Source: UM-FILTER-47-13 sp964445195 (lineage in GTDB: Bacteria; Pseudomonadota; Alphaproteobacteria; Micavibrionales; Micavibrionaceae). From it: a stretch of 64,000 nucleotides of DNA. The notes beneath the pieces were generated by a model. It was not told the origin of the DNA, ran no database searches, and saw only the letters and a list, made by a program, of their open reading frames with translations. Of this stretch, positions 1 to 8,539 are shown one piece after another. The stretch covers positions 84,284-148,283 of the forward strand of contig CAYUKA010000002.1 in the NCBI GenBank assembly GCA_964445195.1. The letters run 5' to 3'. Every line of letters starts with the position of its first letter. The first letter of the stretch is position 1. The position numbers and the translations under genes were made by a program.

Positions 1-1007
1 TTTTCTTCTTTCTTTTCAATCAGGACGATTTCGATTGGTTCGGACTCATCGGCGTCACGATTCTGCCTTAACAACTCAATCGCGGTCATTGTGCCGCTGA
101 AGCCGCAGCCGACAACCACGATTTTTCCGGTTGGCACATGGCGCCGGGCTTCTTCAATGGCCGGTTTGATAACATCGCTCACGCCGCCGTGCCGGGCATT
201 TTTCAGCATTGTGTAACCCCCGCCATCCCTAAATGTAAGCGCGCGGTAAAGAGCCAGCGGATTGTCTTTATAATGCTTTTTCAGGCCTTTGATAAGTGCC
301 CTGATAACCTGTTTACTACTCCCCTGATAGGCGGATTCGCTGAGTGGCGAATAATCTCGATCGGTTCTGTGATCCGGGTTGGCGCCCTTCTTCAGCAGGT
401 AATTCACAACATCTAATTTGCCGGCAACAGCGGCTTTGTAAAGCGCTGTCTCGCCATCAGCGTTCCGGACGTCAACGTCCAGTTTTCCGGATTGAAGATA
501 GGCTTTCACTGTTTCCAGATCGCCGCTTTCCGCAGCACGCAGGTAATCCCTGGCATTGCCGGCAGCAATCTTGGCTTCCACGATTTCTCCAGCAAGCTGC
601 GCAGCCAGGGATGACATTTCGACGCGTCTTAATTCGGCAATCAGGCTCCATCTTTTATCAAGTGCTATCAAAGCATCGGTATAGGTACCGGGGCTGTCCT
701 GGTATTTTTGTTTTGCGGCGCTGATCATCTGCGAGATCAGGTCTTCCCGTCCCGTTTCGATTAAGGCCGGCAGGACATCATACGGCGTCTCTGTGTTGCC
801 GTTGGCGATATCAACAAGATCCGGCATTTTATCAGCACTGATATCAGCGCTGATAAGGGCACCGGCGGCACGATTGATAGCGGATTCGAGCACAGCTCTG
901 GCCTCAAGATCAATGCCACCTTTACCGTCGGCCCAGAGCCGTTTCATCTCTTCGACATCGCATCGTTCGGCGGCAAGAATAAAGTCGCGGTCTTGGTCTG
1001 TTGTCAT
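1..1007 (-). CDS. Ankyrin-repeat protein fused to an FAD/NAD(P)-binding domain (C-terminus off the left edge)
   Basis: The frame stays open from an ATG at 1007 to the window edge, about 335 codons. The start follows GAGGGTGAACAAT. Residues about 1-160 are helical with no recognised domain. Around 170-260 there are ankyrin-like units, including DGETALYKAAVAGKLDVVNY and a following KKGANPDH. The last visible part has GKIVVVGCGFSGTMTAIELL, the GxGxxG dinucleotide-binding fingerprint at the start of FAD/NAD(P)-binding (NAD_binding_9-like) proteins. The rest of the oxidoreductase domain lies outside the window. Substrate and partner are unknown; ankyrin repeats suggest a protein-binding role. It is divergent from mdh. 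Confidence 0.75.
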   Translation of the reverse strand, partial: MTTDQDRDFILAAERCDVEEMKRLWADGKGGIDLEARAVLESAINRAAGALISADISADKMPDLVDIANGNTETPYDVLPALIETGREDLISQMISAAKQKYQDSPGTYTDALIALDKRWSLIAELRRVEMSSLAAQLAGEIVEAKIAAGNARDYLRAAESGDLETVKAYLQSGKLDVDVRNADGETALYKAAVAGKLDVVNYLLKKGANPDHRTDRDYSPLSESAYQGSSKQVIRALIKGLKKHYKDNPLALYRALTFRDGGGYTMLKNARHGGVSDVIKPAIEEARRHVPTGKIVVVGCGFSGTMTAIELLRQNRDADESEPIEIVLIEKKEE

Positions 1008-1213
1008 ATTGTTCACCCTCCTCAGCAAATATCAAATGACATTGGCTGATTAACATAATAAAAAATTATATGTCAATAAATTTCGGGCCTGTTTTTCATT
1101 TTTTTGTTCATATTTTGCGCGGTACGAAATGAAGTCCAGCCTTGCTCTTTGGCAGTTTGCCGCGTATTTTTGTTGCAGATGCTAAAATATGCAACAAATT
1201 TGAGAGGCTTATC
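1008..1213. promoter_or_regulatory. Divergent intergenic region upstream of mdh
   Basis: This is an AT-rich 206-bp gap between two divergent starts, with AT-rich runs near 1050-1080 and T runs near 1090-1110. It must hold promoters for both genes, but no clear -35/-10 pair can be assigned by eye. The mdh ribosome site GAGAGG sits just before its ATG. Confidence 0.4.
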
Positions 1214-2209
1214 ATGAAACAACCTGTTCGTATTGCCGTTACCGGAGCGGCCGGCCAGATCGGCTATGCGCTGTTATTCCGCATCGCCAGCGGCGCGATG
1301 CTGGGGCCGGATCAGCCGGTAATCCTGCATTTGCTTGAAATCACCCCGGCACTGGGGGCGCTGCAGGGTGTGGTGATGGAACTGAATGACGGCGCGTTCC
1401 CGCTGCTGCACGGCATTGTTGCGACCGATGATGTTAACGTTGCTTTCAGGGATGTTGACTATGCGTTGCTGGTTGGCGCGATGCCGCGCAAGGACGGGAT
1501 GGAGCGCAGCGACCTGCTGGAAGCCAATGGCGGCATTTTCGGGCCGCAGGGCCGGGCGCTGAACGACCAGGCCAGCCGTGACGTCAGGGTGCTGGTGGTC
1601 GGGAATCCGGCGAACACCAATGCCCTGATCGCCCAGCAAAACGCGCCGGACCTTGATCCGTCATGCTTTACCGCGATGGTCCGGCTCGACCATAACCGGG
1701 CGCTTTCGCAATTGGCTGAAAAGACGGAAGTCCATGTGACCGATATCCGTAAGGCGATTATCTGGGGCAATCACAGCGCCACGCAATATCCCGACCTGCA
1801 TCATACGATTGTAAGGGGCGAGGCGGCGCTTTCGCTGGTGCCGCAGGACTGGTACGAAAACAACTTTATCCCCGAGGTGCAGCAGCGCGGCGCGGCGATT
1901 ATCAAGGCGCGCGGCGCGTCTTCGGCGGCATCCGCAGCCGCGGCGGCAATCGACCATATGCGCGACTGGGCACTGGGCACGCCGGAGGGGGACTGGGTGT
2001 CGATGGCGGTGCCGTCGGACGGTTCTTACGGTATCGCGCCGGGCGTGATTTACGGTTTCCCGGTAACCTGCCAGGGTGGGCGCTATGAGATTGTGCAGGG
2101 GCTGGAGATTAACGACTTTAGCCGGGCCCGCATGGATGCCACCGACGCCGAGTTGCGCGAGGAGCGTGCGGCGGTTGAAAAGCTGTTCGCCACGAAAGCG
2201 GCAGCTTAA
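1214..2209 (+). CDS. mdh: Malate dehydrogenase
   Basis: It converts malate and NAD(P)+ to oxaloacetate in the TCA cycle. The 331-residue protein starts at the ATG preceded by GAGAGG at 1202-1207; a longer frame from 1142 would add 24 residues that do not look like the family. The N-terminus carries the Rossmann motif TGAAGQIGYALL (about 10-21). The substrate loop AMPRKDGMERSDLL starts near 89, VRLDHNRA is near 156-163, and the catalytic histidine is H187 in IWGNHSATQYPD. These place it in the cytosolic-type malate dehydrogenase group rather than the lactate-like group common in alphaproteobacteria. It stands alone, 6.3 kb upstream of sucC, with its own promoter region. The cofactor preference cannot be decided here. 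Confidence 0.95.
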   Translation: MKQPVRIAVTGAAGQIGYALLFRIASGAMLGPDQPVILHLLEITPALGALQGVVMELNDGAFPLLHGIVATDDVNVAFRDVDYALLVGAMPRKDGMERSDLLEANGGIFGPQGRALNDQASRDVRVLVVGNPANTNALIAQQNAPDLDPSCFTAMVRLDHNRALSQLAEKTEVHVTDIRKAIIWGNHSATQYPDLHHTIVRGEAALSLVPQDWYENNFIPEVQQRGAAIIKARGASSAASAAAAAIDHMRDWALGTPEGDWVSMAVPSDGSYGIAPGVIYGFPVTCQGGRYEIVQGLEINDFSRARMDATDAELREERAAVEKLFATKAAA

Positions 2210-2294
2210 ACGGTGGTGATCCTACCGAAAGCGCCTACATTCCCGTTCTTTTGAACGCGAAAACAGTATACGCTGTTAACCCGGTCTGTAAAAT

Positions 2295-2876
2295 TTAATG
2301 TTCTGGATCAAAGGTTTTGCGGCTGATCTTATCGTTCAGGCTGTTATTAGTCATGTTCTGACGATGCAAGATGGCCAATGCCGCGTCTTTTAGTGCTTTA
2401 ATGCCCGCATTATGATGGCACAACTCTTCCAGAACAAAGCTGTAATAACCAGAGTCAATTGCCTCATAAGCGCTCGCCAAAACGCAATCATTGATATCAA
2501 AACCAACAAAATGAGTTTCTTCAATGCCGTTTTCTTTCAAAAACGCATGTAATGCCTGCGGATCGGGGCCTTTAAAGCAGGATCTGGCCGTTTTTGTGAC
2601 ACGAAAAGTACTGCCTTTGAACGGTTCCAGCGCTTTTAAAACTGTCTGGCAGGTTTTGCCCGTTTCCGCCTCTGTAAATGTCAAACCATGCTGTTTGAAA
2701 AACATCGTTGATGGCGGTGCATGATATTCCGCCAGTACATAGGCATCGTAAGGTATTGTTTCGACATAGCGGACAATGTGCTTTGTGATAGCGGGAGGGA
2801 TGTCGCCTGTTAATGTCAGGGGCTGTACATCAATGATAAATAGCGCTTTTTTCTCTGCCGCATCGGGGATAATCAT
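2295..2876 (-). CDS. Isochorismatase-like cysteine hydrolase
   Basis: The 193-residue protein belongs to the isochorismatase/nicotinamidase cysteine-hydrolase fold. The triad is visible: Asp in LFIIDVQP (residues 12-19), Lys in SCFKGPD, and Cys in GFDINDCVLASAYEAIDSGY. The start has a GGAG about 8 nt upstream. It is convergent with mdh across 85 bp and has no operon partner. The family includes nicotinamidases, N-carbamoylsarcosine amidases and isochorismatases. The sequence does not settle which substrate applies; nicotinamide is one candidate. Asp-Lys-Cys placement and length are normal for the family. Confidence 0.8.
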   Translation of the reverse strand: MIIPDAAEKKALFIIDVQPLTLTGDIPPAITKHIVRYVETIPYDAYVLAEYHAPPSTMFFKQHGLTFTEAETGKTCQTVLKALEPFKGSTFRVTKTARSCFKGPDPQALHAFLKENGIEETHFVGFDINDCVLASAYEAIDSGYYSFVLEELCHHNAGIKALKDAALAILHRQNMTNNSLNDKISRKTFDPEH

Positions 2877-3056
2877 TTCAAAATCTCCAATTTTAATCCG
2901 GTCACAATAGGGTATAAAGCTAAGTTATATCCTGTCTTTCGTCGGACGGCCAGAGACTGCGGCGCATCACTTTTTATGCCTTGTTTGTTCAGACCCTTCT
3001 TTGTCTATGTTCGTGGATATGAAGTGACGTAAGGAGAGAAAAGGACCGGCAGCATT

Positions 3057-4142
3057 TTAGGTTGGTGTGGGTAGTGTTGCAGCCGGGGTACGGTCGGCGA
3101 TGGTTGTCTGATCTGCATCGGCCGTAACGGTTGTCTGCATACCGTCAGCGGCCGGTTGGTCTGCCGTTGCGTCACTGGCGTCGGCTTCCATCGTTTCTTC
3201 GGTTTCCGGGGCGGCATCCGGCGTCGGAGCAGCGCGCTGCTCGTAATCCACTTCGGCCAGTTGGACCACATCGACGCCGTAAAGCTCGAAGCCACGATCA
3301 CGGGCGTAATCAAGCCAGTCTTCCAGCGGCATGATATGGGCGCCGTCGCGGCCTGAAGCGCTCTCGGCAAACATTAATGTACCGCTTTCCGTATCACGGT
3401 AAACGATACCAATATGATCGATGCCCATTGCCCGCCCGGCATCCCAGCCACGATCGCCGGAATCGATGCCGATGACCATGCCGGCGCGCATATTATCCAT
3501 CGTGATATCATTATCGCGTAAAATACCGGCCTCACGCCCCAGATTCTGGACTTGGTATTCAGAGGAGGTATTAACGGCGTTCAGGACTTTATCGTTGAAC
3601 CGGGCGGTGATATCGACATCCGAAGCTTCAATCGTCACGCCATCGCGCATACCGCCCATGGCGGTGCGGATCGCTTGCTTAACGAAACCGCTACAATCAA
3701 TGGCGTTGCCGCTTTTACCGCCAAACTTGTAATCAACACCGCGGTCAACGGCGCCCTCGGCGTAATGTTCGATGCCGATACTGACGGCGGTGCGCACGGC
3801 GGCGTCAACCATGGCCTCTGCACTATCCGGATCAGCCATCAGGTCCTGAGCGGTGGTAAAGTTCAGATCGGCATGGTTGAGGCGGAAATCCTCAGGCAGT
3901 GAGCGCTGAAAGGTCGGGTGATTGACCATTTCATCAAAGCTCATACCTGAAAGATTGCTCATGCTGCCGGAGAGCAGCCCATTCAGATTGCCATGACCCA
4001 GCAACGCCTGAAAAATAGCGGCAATGAGTTCGAAGAGTCCTTCCAGGCTGTTCTGTTGCATGGTCTGATCAGCCATGGTGAACAAAGAGAGCGCATCGCG
4101 CTCCTGTCCCGTTGTTATAGCCGGAGGTGGCCTTTCAGCCAT
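3057..4142 (-). CDS. NlpC/P60-family peptidoglycan peptidase with Thr/Ala-rich tail
   Basis: The 361-residue protein has an NlpC/P60 cysteine-peptidase core. The sequence GVDYKFGGKSGNAIDCSGFV puts the catalytic Cys at 150, and IDHIGIVY gives the His at 243. Such enzymes cut peptide stems of peptidoglycan. There is no signal peptide. Residues about 29-58 form a hydrophobic helix and Gly/Asn-rich stretch. From about 299 the chain is an acidic, Thr/Ala/Pro-rich tail with a late VTAD and the end ATLPTPT, resembling the tails of the two upstream genes. The start is fixed by AAGGGTGTGATTC before ATG. It is the last gene of the unit beginning at 8120, with 96 nt before it. Export by a C-terminal signal is inference. 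Confidence 0.8.
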   Translation of the reverse strand: MAERPPPAITTGQERDALSLFTMADQTMQQNSLEGLFELIAAIFQALLGHGNLNGLLSGSMSNLSGMSFDEMVNHPTFQRSLPEDFRLNHADLNFTTAQDLMADPDSAEAMVDAAVRTAVSIGIEHYAEGAVDRGVDYKFGGKSGNAIDCSGFVKQAIRTAMGGMRDGVTIEASDVDITARFNDKVLNAVNTSSEYQVQNLGREAGILRDNDITMDNMRAGMVIGIDSGDRGWDAGRAMGIDHIGIVYRDTESGTLMFAESASGRDGAHIMPLEDWLDYARDRGFELYGVDVVQLAEVDYEQRAAPTPDAAPETEETMEADASDATADQPAADGMQTTVTADADQTTIADRTPAATLPTPT

Positions 4143-4238
4143 GAATCACACCCTTATATGTTCACGTTTCTATTTGTTTTTTATTTTCAACTATTTTACC
4201 AAAAACGGCTTACAGGGCGCAAATTTCAGCGAAAAAAC

Positions 4239-5360
4239 TCAGATCGTTGTGCTTAGCGTCGATGTTTGCGTTTGCGGCGTCGCCGCCGATGTGCCGGCGT
4301 CAGCGGTGACTATAGGGTCTGTGGGCTGGGACAGTGAGTCTGGCTGGGGGGCTGTGGCCGGTTCCGGGCCGGTGGCCGTGTCGAACGGCTCTTTAACCGC
4401 GGGCTCGTCCGCTTCAGCCTCAATATCTATTTCCGCCCTGGTTTCGGGGGCGCCGAAGAGGCGCTGGAAATCAGCGGCTCTGGTCATTACATGGCTTTGA
4501 TAGCGGGACAGCGCTTCAGTGCCGGTTGCGTTATTTTCGAAAAATTTGGGATTCCAGCCCGCAGGATCGCCGATTTTCGCGGCAGCACTCTGTCCGGAAC
4601 CGGCATTATGCATGGCGAGCAGTTTGTCGGCATTACCGGGCCCCACATTATAGCCCGCAAAGACGGCGCCGAAGTTCTCTTCCTGCATCGGGTCGACACC
4701 CAGGTGTGCGGCGACTTCGCCGAGGTAAAAAGCCGACGCGTGAGCCGAAACTGCCGGGTGAAAGCGCAGGTCTGTGCCCCATTCGGTCGCGATGTCCCAA
4801 TTGCCGGACCGCAGGGCGGCCGCGACATCCCCGCTGATCTGGCCGTCAAGCTGTCTGGCGATTTCATCGCCGTGCTTGTCGATCATACTGGCGAATGTGC
4901 GCCGTGTGAACTGGAAGTCGCCGGCGCAGCCGGAGGCGCTGATCAATGTTTCATGGGTCCCGAACCGTGTTTCAATGCCCCAGACACCGGCGAGCAGGTC
5001 TGGTGAAATCCCGGCTGCTGCTGCGGCGCCGTTTAGATTCTCAATAACCATTTGCTGCCGCGTGCCGACATCGATCTCGCCGATGCCGGCCGGTGTGCCC
5101 AGGCCGCGGATTAAGCCGGCCGGATTATCGACGCCGAATTTATCGCCGATAAAATTAAGCAAGTTGCCGTCCATCAGCGTGTCTTCATCGAACATGCCGA
5201 ACAACAGCATCAGCAGGCTCAGGAGCGCGCCAATGGGGTTTTGTGCCATGAGTTGCTGGAACTCAAGATTTTCAGTGCGCTCGCGGGTGACGGCCAGCGG
5301 CGTTACATCATCGGTTCTGGCTGTGTCCGTTGTAGAGGGAAGATTGGTCGACGCACTCAT
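4239..5360 (-). CDS. Lytic-transglycosylase-like protein with Thr/Pro-rich tail
   Basis: The 373-residue protein has a lysozyme-like soluble transglycosylase core. The catalytic Glu is E130 in VWGIETRFG, GDFQFTRRTF follows at 147-156, and GYNVGPGNADKLL lies near 242. These enzymes cleave the glycan strand of peptidoglycan. No signal peptide is present. A strongly hydrophobic helix, PIGALLSLLMLLFGMF (42-57), lies before the catalytic part. The C-terminal 60 residues are acidic and Pro/Thr-rich, with a VTAD and the end TSTLSTTI. The start follows AAGGACCCGGCCTT. It begins 12 nt after the stop of the 915-residue gene, so the two are almost certainly co-transcribed. With the NlpC/P60 gene it makes a complementary pair of wall-cutting activities. 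Confidence 0.8.
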   Translation of the reverse strand: MSASTNLPSTTDTARTDDVTPLAVTRERTENLEFQQLMAQNPIGALLSLLMLLFGMFDEDTLMDGNLLNFIGDKFGVDNPAGLIRGLGTPAGIGEIDVGTRQQMVIENLNGAAAAAGISPDLLAGVWGIETRFGTHETLISASGCAGDFQFTRRTFASMIDKHGDEIARQLDGQISGDVAAALRSGNWDIATEWGTDLRFHPAVSAHASAFYLGEVAAHLGVDPMQEENFGAVFAGYNVGPGNADKLLAMHNAGSGQSAAAKIGDPAGWNPKFFENNATGTEALSRYQSHVMTRAADFQRLFGAPETRAEIDIEAEADEPAVKEPFDTATGPEPATAPQPDSLSQPTDPIVTADAGTSAATPQTQTSTLSTTI

Positions 5361-5372
5361 AAGGCCGGGTCC

Positions 5373-8120
5373 TTATGCTGTCATTGTTGCTGATTGTGTC
5401 TGTGGCGGCTGTGTGGGAACAGGCTCATCGGCCGTGACATCGGCGTCCGGCGCTGGTGCGGGGTCCGGTTGGGCCGGCGGCTCGAGAGGCTCGGTGGCCT
5501 CCTGCGCGCTGGCGTGCAGTTCGGTCAGCGATTGCCCCAGCGGCGGATCATCAATATGCGAGCCGGCAGCGCTGGTGGCTGTGCGTGACTCGCCTGCGGG
5601 CGCTGTGGCTTCCGCTGTGGCCTCTGTGTCTGGTTCCTGTCCCTGTTCGGCAAAGGCACCGAATATCTCGGGGTGGTTATTTGCCAGATATGCCTGTACT
5701 TCCGGCGAACCACCCTCATATATCTGTTGCGCGTAGACGCCACGCTGCTCGCCGGTCAGATTAGGATCGGCCATCATATACATCGCTTGCTGCATTTGCG
5801 GATCAGCGCCAAGTGCTTCAAGCTGGTCATAAAGGTCGCTTTGTCCCAGCTGTGTTTCAAAGCGGTCCAAACGTCCTTCCAGCTTGGCAATCTGGTTTGC
5901 AAGTTGCTCTAGCTCGGCGCGTTCACTCTCAATTTCCGTATCAAGTTCGCGTGCGCGGTCTCTTAAGTTGTCGAGATTTTCACGTTCCTGCTCAATAATC
6001 TCATGCATCTGCGCTTCGAAATCGTCGTTGATGCGGATGTCCTCCCAGACCTGTTCGCGGGCCTCATGGGCTTCATTAAGGCGATCGAGGATTTCCGGCG
6101 GCAGTTGATCTTCAACGGGGCTGGCCTGACCGCCGTACGGATGATCAAAATCGAAGCTCATGGCGACCCATTGGCCGTTTTCGTCCTGATAGATCATGTG
6201 ATTATCCAGTCCGAGGGCCGCTTCGGCTTCGTTGGTGGCCGCGAAGTATTCACCGTAAGTCTCACTGACCCGCTGATCAAAATCTTCGCGGCTGGCTTCG
6301 ATCTGGTCCAGCGCGTTTTCAGCCGCTTCCATGCGCGTCAGGGATGTGTCCATATCGTCTGTGACATCGGCCCGCTCGGCTTCTACGGCCGCCAGCGCGG
6401 CCTGTGCGGTTTCAAGCTGTGATTCTAAGGCGAAGATCTGCTGCTGGGCCGCATTACGATCTTCGGTCAATGCGATAATTATTTCGTTAAGTCCAATAGT
6501 TTCGCCCTGCAGGTCAGCGGTGGCCAACGTCAGGTCCGCCTGTTCTTCCAGCAGCGCTTCTCTTTCTACGGTGAGTTGTTCAAGTTCCGCTTTTTCCGCT
6601 TCAAGGGCTTCCACTTCCTGCTCTATTTCAAGAAGCCGTTCATCAATTTCAACCTGCCGGGCTTCAAGTGTCTCGATTTCGCTGCCGATCTCTTCCTGCC
6701 GGGCGCGGGCTGTTTCCAGCTCCTGTTCTGCCCGTTCAAGATTCGCACGTTCCTGCGCCAGATCGTCTTCTATCCTGTCGACGGCCTGTTGGTCCCATAT
6801 GGCTTCATGGCTTCCCGGTTCTTCTCTGATCCGTGCCTGAACTTCCTGATTGCGGCGTAGCATCTCTTGGCCTTCGGGAGTGTTCATTCTGGTTTCGAGG
6901 CGGGCAAGCGCTTCCGGGTCTGTCACCCGTTCGCTCTGGCCGTCAGGGCCGGTGCCGACCGACCAGAATGTTATATTTCCTTCACTATCAGCTGTGAAGT
7001 TATAACGGTCGCCGTTTTCACCTTCGCTGAGGAAGTCTTCCTTTTCCTGTTTCAGGTCCTGATGCTCATCTGCGACGGCGCGTTCTGATTCGGTCAGGTC
7101 CTCTCTGGCCCCGTCCCGGCCAGCTTCGGCGGCTTCCAGTTCTGCTTCCGTTTCTGCCACGGCGGCTTCGGCTTCGGCGACCTCATCCTCCAGGCGTTCG
7201 ACGTTGGCGTCGGCTTCGGCTTGCTGGATAAGCAGTTCTTCAAGCCGTACGGCGTTTTTCGCCTGTTCTGCATGCAATGCAGTACTTTCTGCATTGAGGG
7301 CGCTTAATTGCTGATTGATAGCCATTATCTGGGAATTGATCTGGCTCTGTACCATGAATTGCTGGTAGGCCTGCTGGCGGGCGCGGTCGCGCGGATCGTT
7401 GCTGTCATTGCCACTGGTGCCGGTGCCGGCGAGGGTGGCGCCGTTGTCCATTTCATCAAGATACACGTGTATACGGCCGGCAGCGTCCGGCCCGATTGCC
7501 AGCGCCATAAAGGCCAGCGCGTCGTGGCCGGCTTCCAGTGGCTGTTCGCCGGGTTGTTCGCCGTTCTCGATTTCCGCTTCGGGCAGCATGTCGTCAAGCG
7601 CCCCTTCGAACAGGGCGCGGTCGGCGGCGCTTATTTTATCAAGATATTCCTGTAAAACCGTGTCGGGATTTTCTGTCAGCGCCGTCAGGCTGAAAGATCC
7701 GTCGTCGCCGTTCATTGGCTCGGTCAGCAGGGCGGTCAGGCGTTGTTCGATCTCAGCGCGCTGCCCGTCATTCATGCTGTCGACAGTATGTACGGCCTGT
7801 TCTGCCGGGGTGCGATCGTGTGCGTTTGCAATGAATTCATCAAGATCCGCCGGGCCGGCAGAGGGATTATCTGCATCGGGATCAGTTTCGCCGTCTACGC
7901 CGTCTGGCGCTGCTTTACCGAGCAACGGGTCTCTGCCCCGCCAGTATCTGCCCTCATCCCACAAGTCGTTGAAATTGACACGGTCCATGCCGCCGCTGCC
8001 CCACAGCCTTTCGAACACCGCTTTCATACCGCCGCCCTGTGCGGCAAAGACGTTGTCCATGCCTGTCGATGCCGGTGTTTGTCCGGCCGCGGTAAAGCTT
8101 CTGATCAGCGAGTCCGCCAA
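5373..8120 (-). CDS. Large coiled-coil protein, first gene of a putative secreted-hydrolase unit
   Basis: The 915-residue protein has no recognised enzyme domain. The TTG start at 8120 is supported by AGGGGTGTGAC just upstream, the same leader as the NlpC/P60 gene. Long Glu/Ala/Leu-rich heptad stretches (about 260-350, 430-640 and 690-790) predict coiled coils. They are separated by a small globular part near 360-420 and a segment near 640-690 (MIYQDENGQWVAMSFDF). The C-terminal 90 residues are acidic and Pro/Thr-rich, with a VTAD and the end PQTQSATMTA, as in the two genes downstream. There is no signal peptide. It could be a scaffold, stalk or length-measuring subunit for the hydrolases. 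Function is unknown; the call rests on composition and context. Confidence 0.75.
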   Translation of the reverse strand: MADSLIRSFTAAGQTPASTGMDNVFAAQGGGMKAVFERLWGSGGMDRVNFNDLWDEGRYWRGRDPLLGKAAPDGVDGETDPDADNPSAGPADLDEFIANAHDRTPAEQAVHTVDSMNDGQRAEIEQRLTALLTEPMNGDDGSFSLTALTENPDTVLQEYLDKISAADRALFEGALDDMLPEAEIENGEQPGEQPLEAGHDALAFMALAIGPDAAGRIHVYLDEMDNGATLAGTGTSGNDSNDPRDRARQQAYQQFMVQSQINSQIMAINQQLSALNAESTALHAEQAKNAVRLEELLIQQAEADANVERLEDEVAEAEAAVAETEAELEAAEAGRDGAREDLTESERAVADEHQDLKQEKEDFLSEGENGDRYNFTADSEGNITFWSVGTGPDGQSERVTDPEALARLETRMNTPEGQEMLRRNQEVQARIREEPGSHEAIWDQQAVDRIEDDLAQERANLERAEQELETARARQEEIGSEIETLEARQVEIDERLLEIEQEVEALEAEKAELEQLTVEREALLEEQADLTLATADLQGETIGLNEIIIALTEDRNAAQQQIFALESQLETAQAALAAVEAERADVTDDMDTSLTRMEAAENALDQIEASREDFDQRVSETYGEYFAATNEAEAALGLDNHMIYQDENGQWVAMSFDFDHPYGGQASPVEDQLPPEILDRLNEAHEAREQVWEDIRINDDFEAQMHEIIEQERENLDNLRDRARELDTEIESERAELEQLANQIAKLEGRLDRFETQLGQSDLYDQLEALGADPQMQQAMYMMADPNLTGEQRGVYAQQIYEGGSPEVQAYLANNHPEIFGAFAEQGQEPDTEATAEATAPAGESRTATSAAGSHIDDPPLGQSLTELHASAQEATEPLEPPAQPDPAPAPDADVTADEPVPTQPPQTQSATMTA

Positions 8121-8539
8121 AGTGTCACACCCCTAACTGCAACTTTTTATTACGGCGCGCCTCTACATTTATTTACACACCTTTTGCGCGCCTATATCTA
8201 TTTTACGGAATTTTTACTAACAAAGTCAAAATTTCACAAAATAAATCAATTATTTAGCCGTTTGTCCGTGGCGGCCTAGCGCTTTGTTTTTACTGATGAA
8301 TTTTAAGCTCATACAGCGGCGCCCGGCCTGGCTGTCGTACAGCCATGTCTATTAATTACGTTAAATGTCTTAAAATAATCTTAAGAACACCGCTTTAAGG
8401 CTTGTTCAGCAAGCTTTTGCACCCGGCTGCGTGCAGATCGTTTGCCGGGTTTGCAACCGTAAAGGAAAATGTTAAAACGATATGTGTTTTCTGGCGGCGT
8501 CAGCCGTTCTACCTGCCATATCGAGGGGGAATCGAGTCT
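8121..8539. promoter_or_regulatory. Divergent intergenic region between the coiled-coil gene and sucC
   Basis: This 419-bp gap between two divergent starts must contain promoters for the minus-strand hydrolase unit and for the suc operon. It is AT-rich at 8140-8260 and 8340-8395 (for example TTAAATGTCTTAAAATAATC near 8365). The stretch 8400-8520 is in frame with sucC but does not resemble the family. It is followed by GAGGGGGAA at 8523-8531, 9 nt before the sucC ATG. No operator or riboswitch was recognised. Confidence 0.4.

Noticed and set aside
2244..2257. Small hairpin CGTTCTTTTGAACG after mdh as a terminator
   Set aside because: Five-base stem and no U-tract; too weak to call.
4774..5736. 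Plus-strand Ser/Ala-rich frame opposite the transglycosylase and coiled-coil genes
   Set aside because: It crosses the junction of two real genes on the other strand, and the Ser-rich text is typical of antisense to acidic coding.
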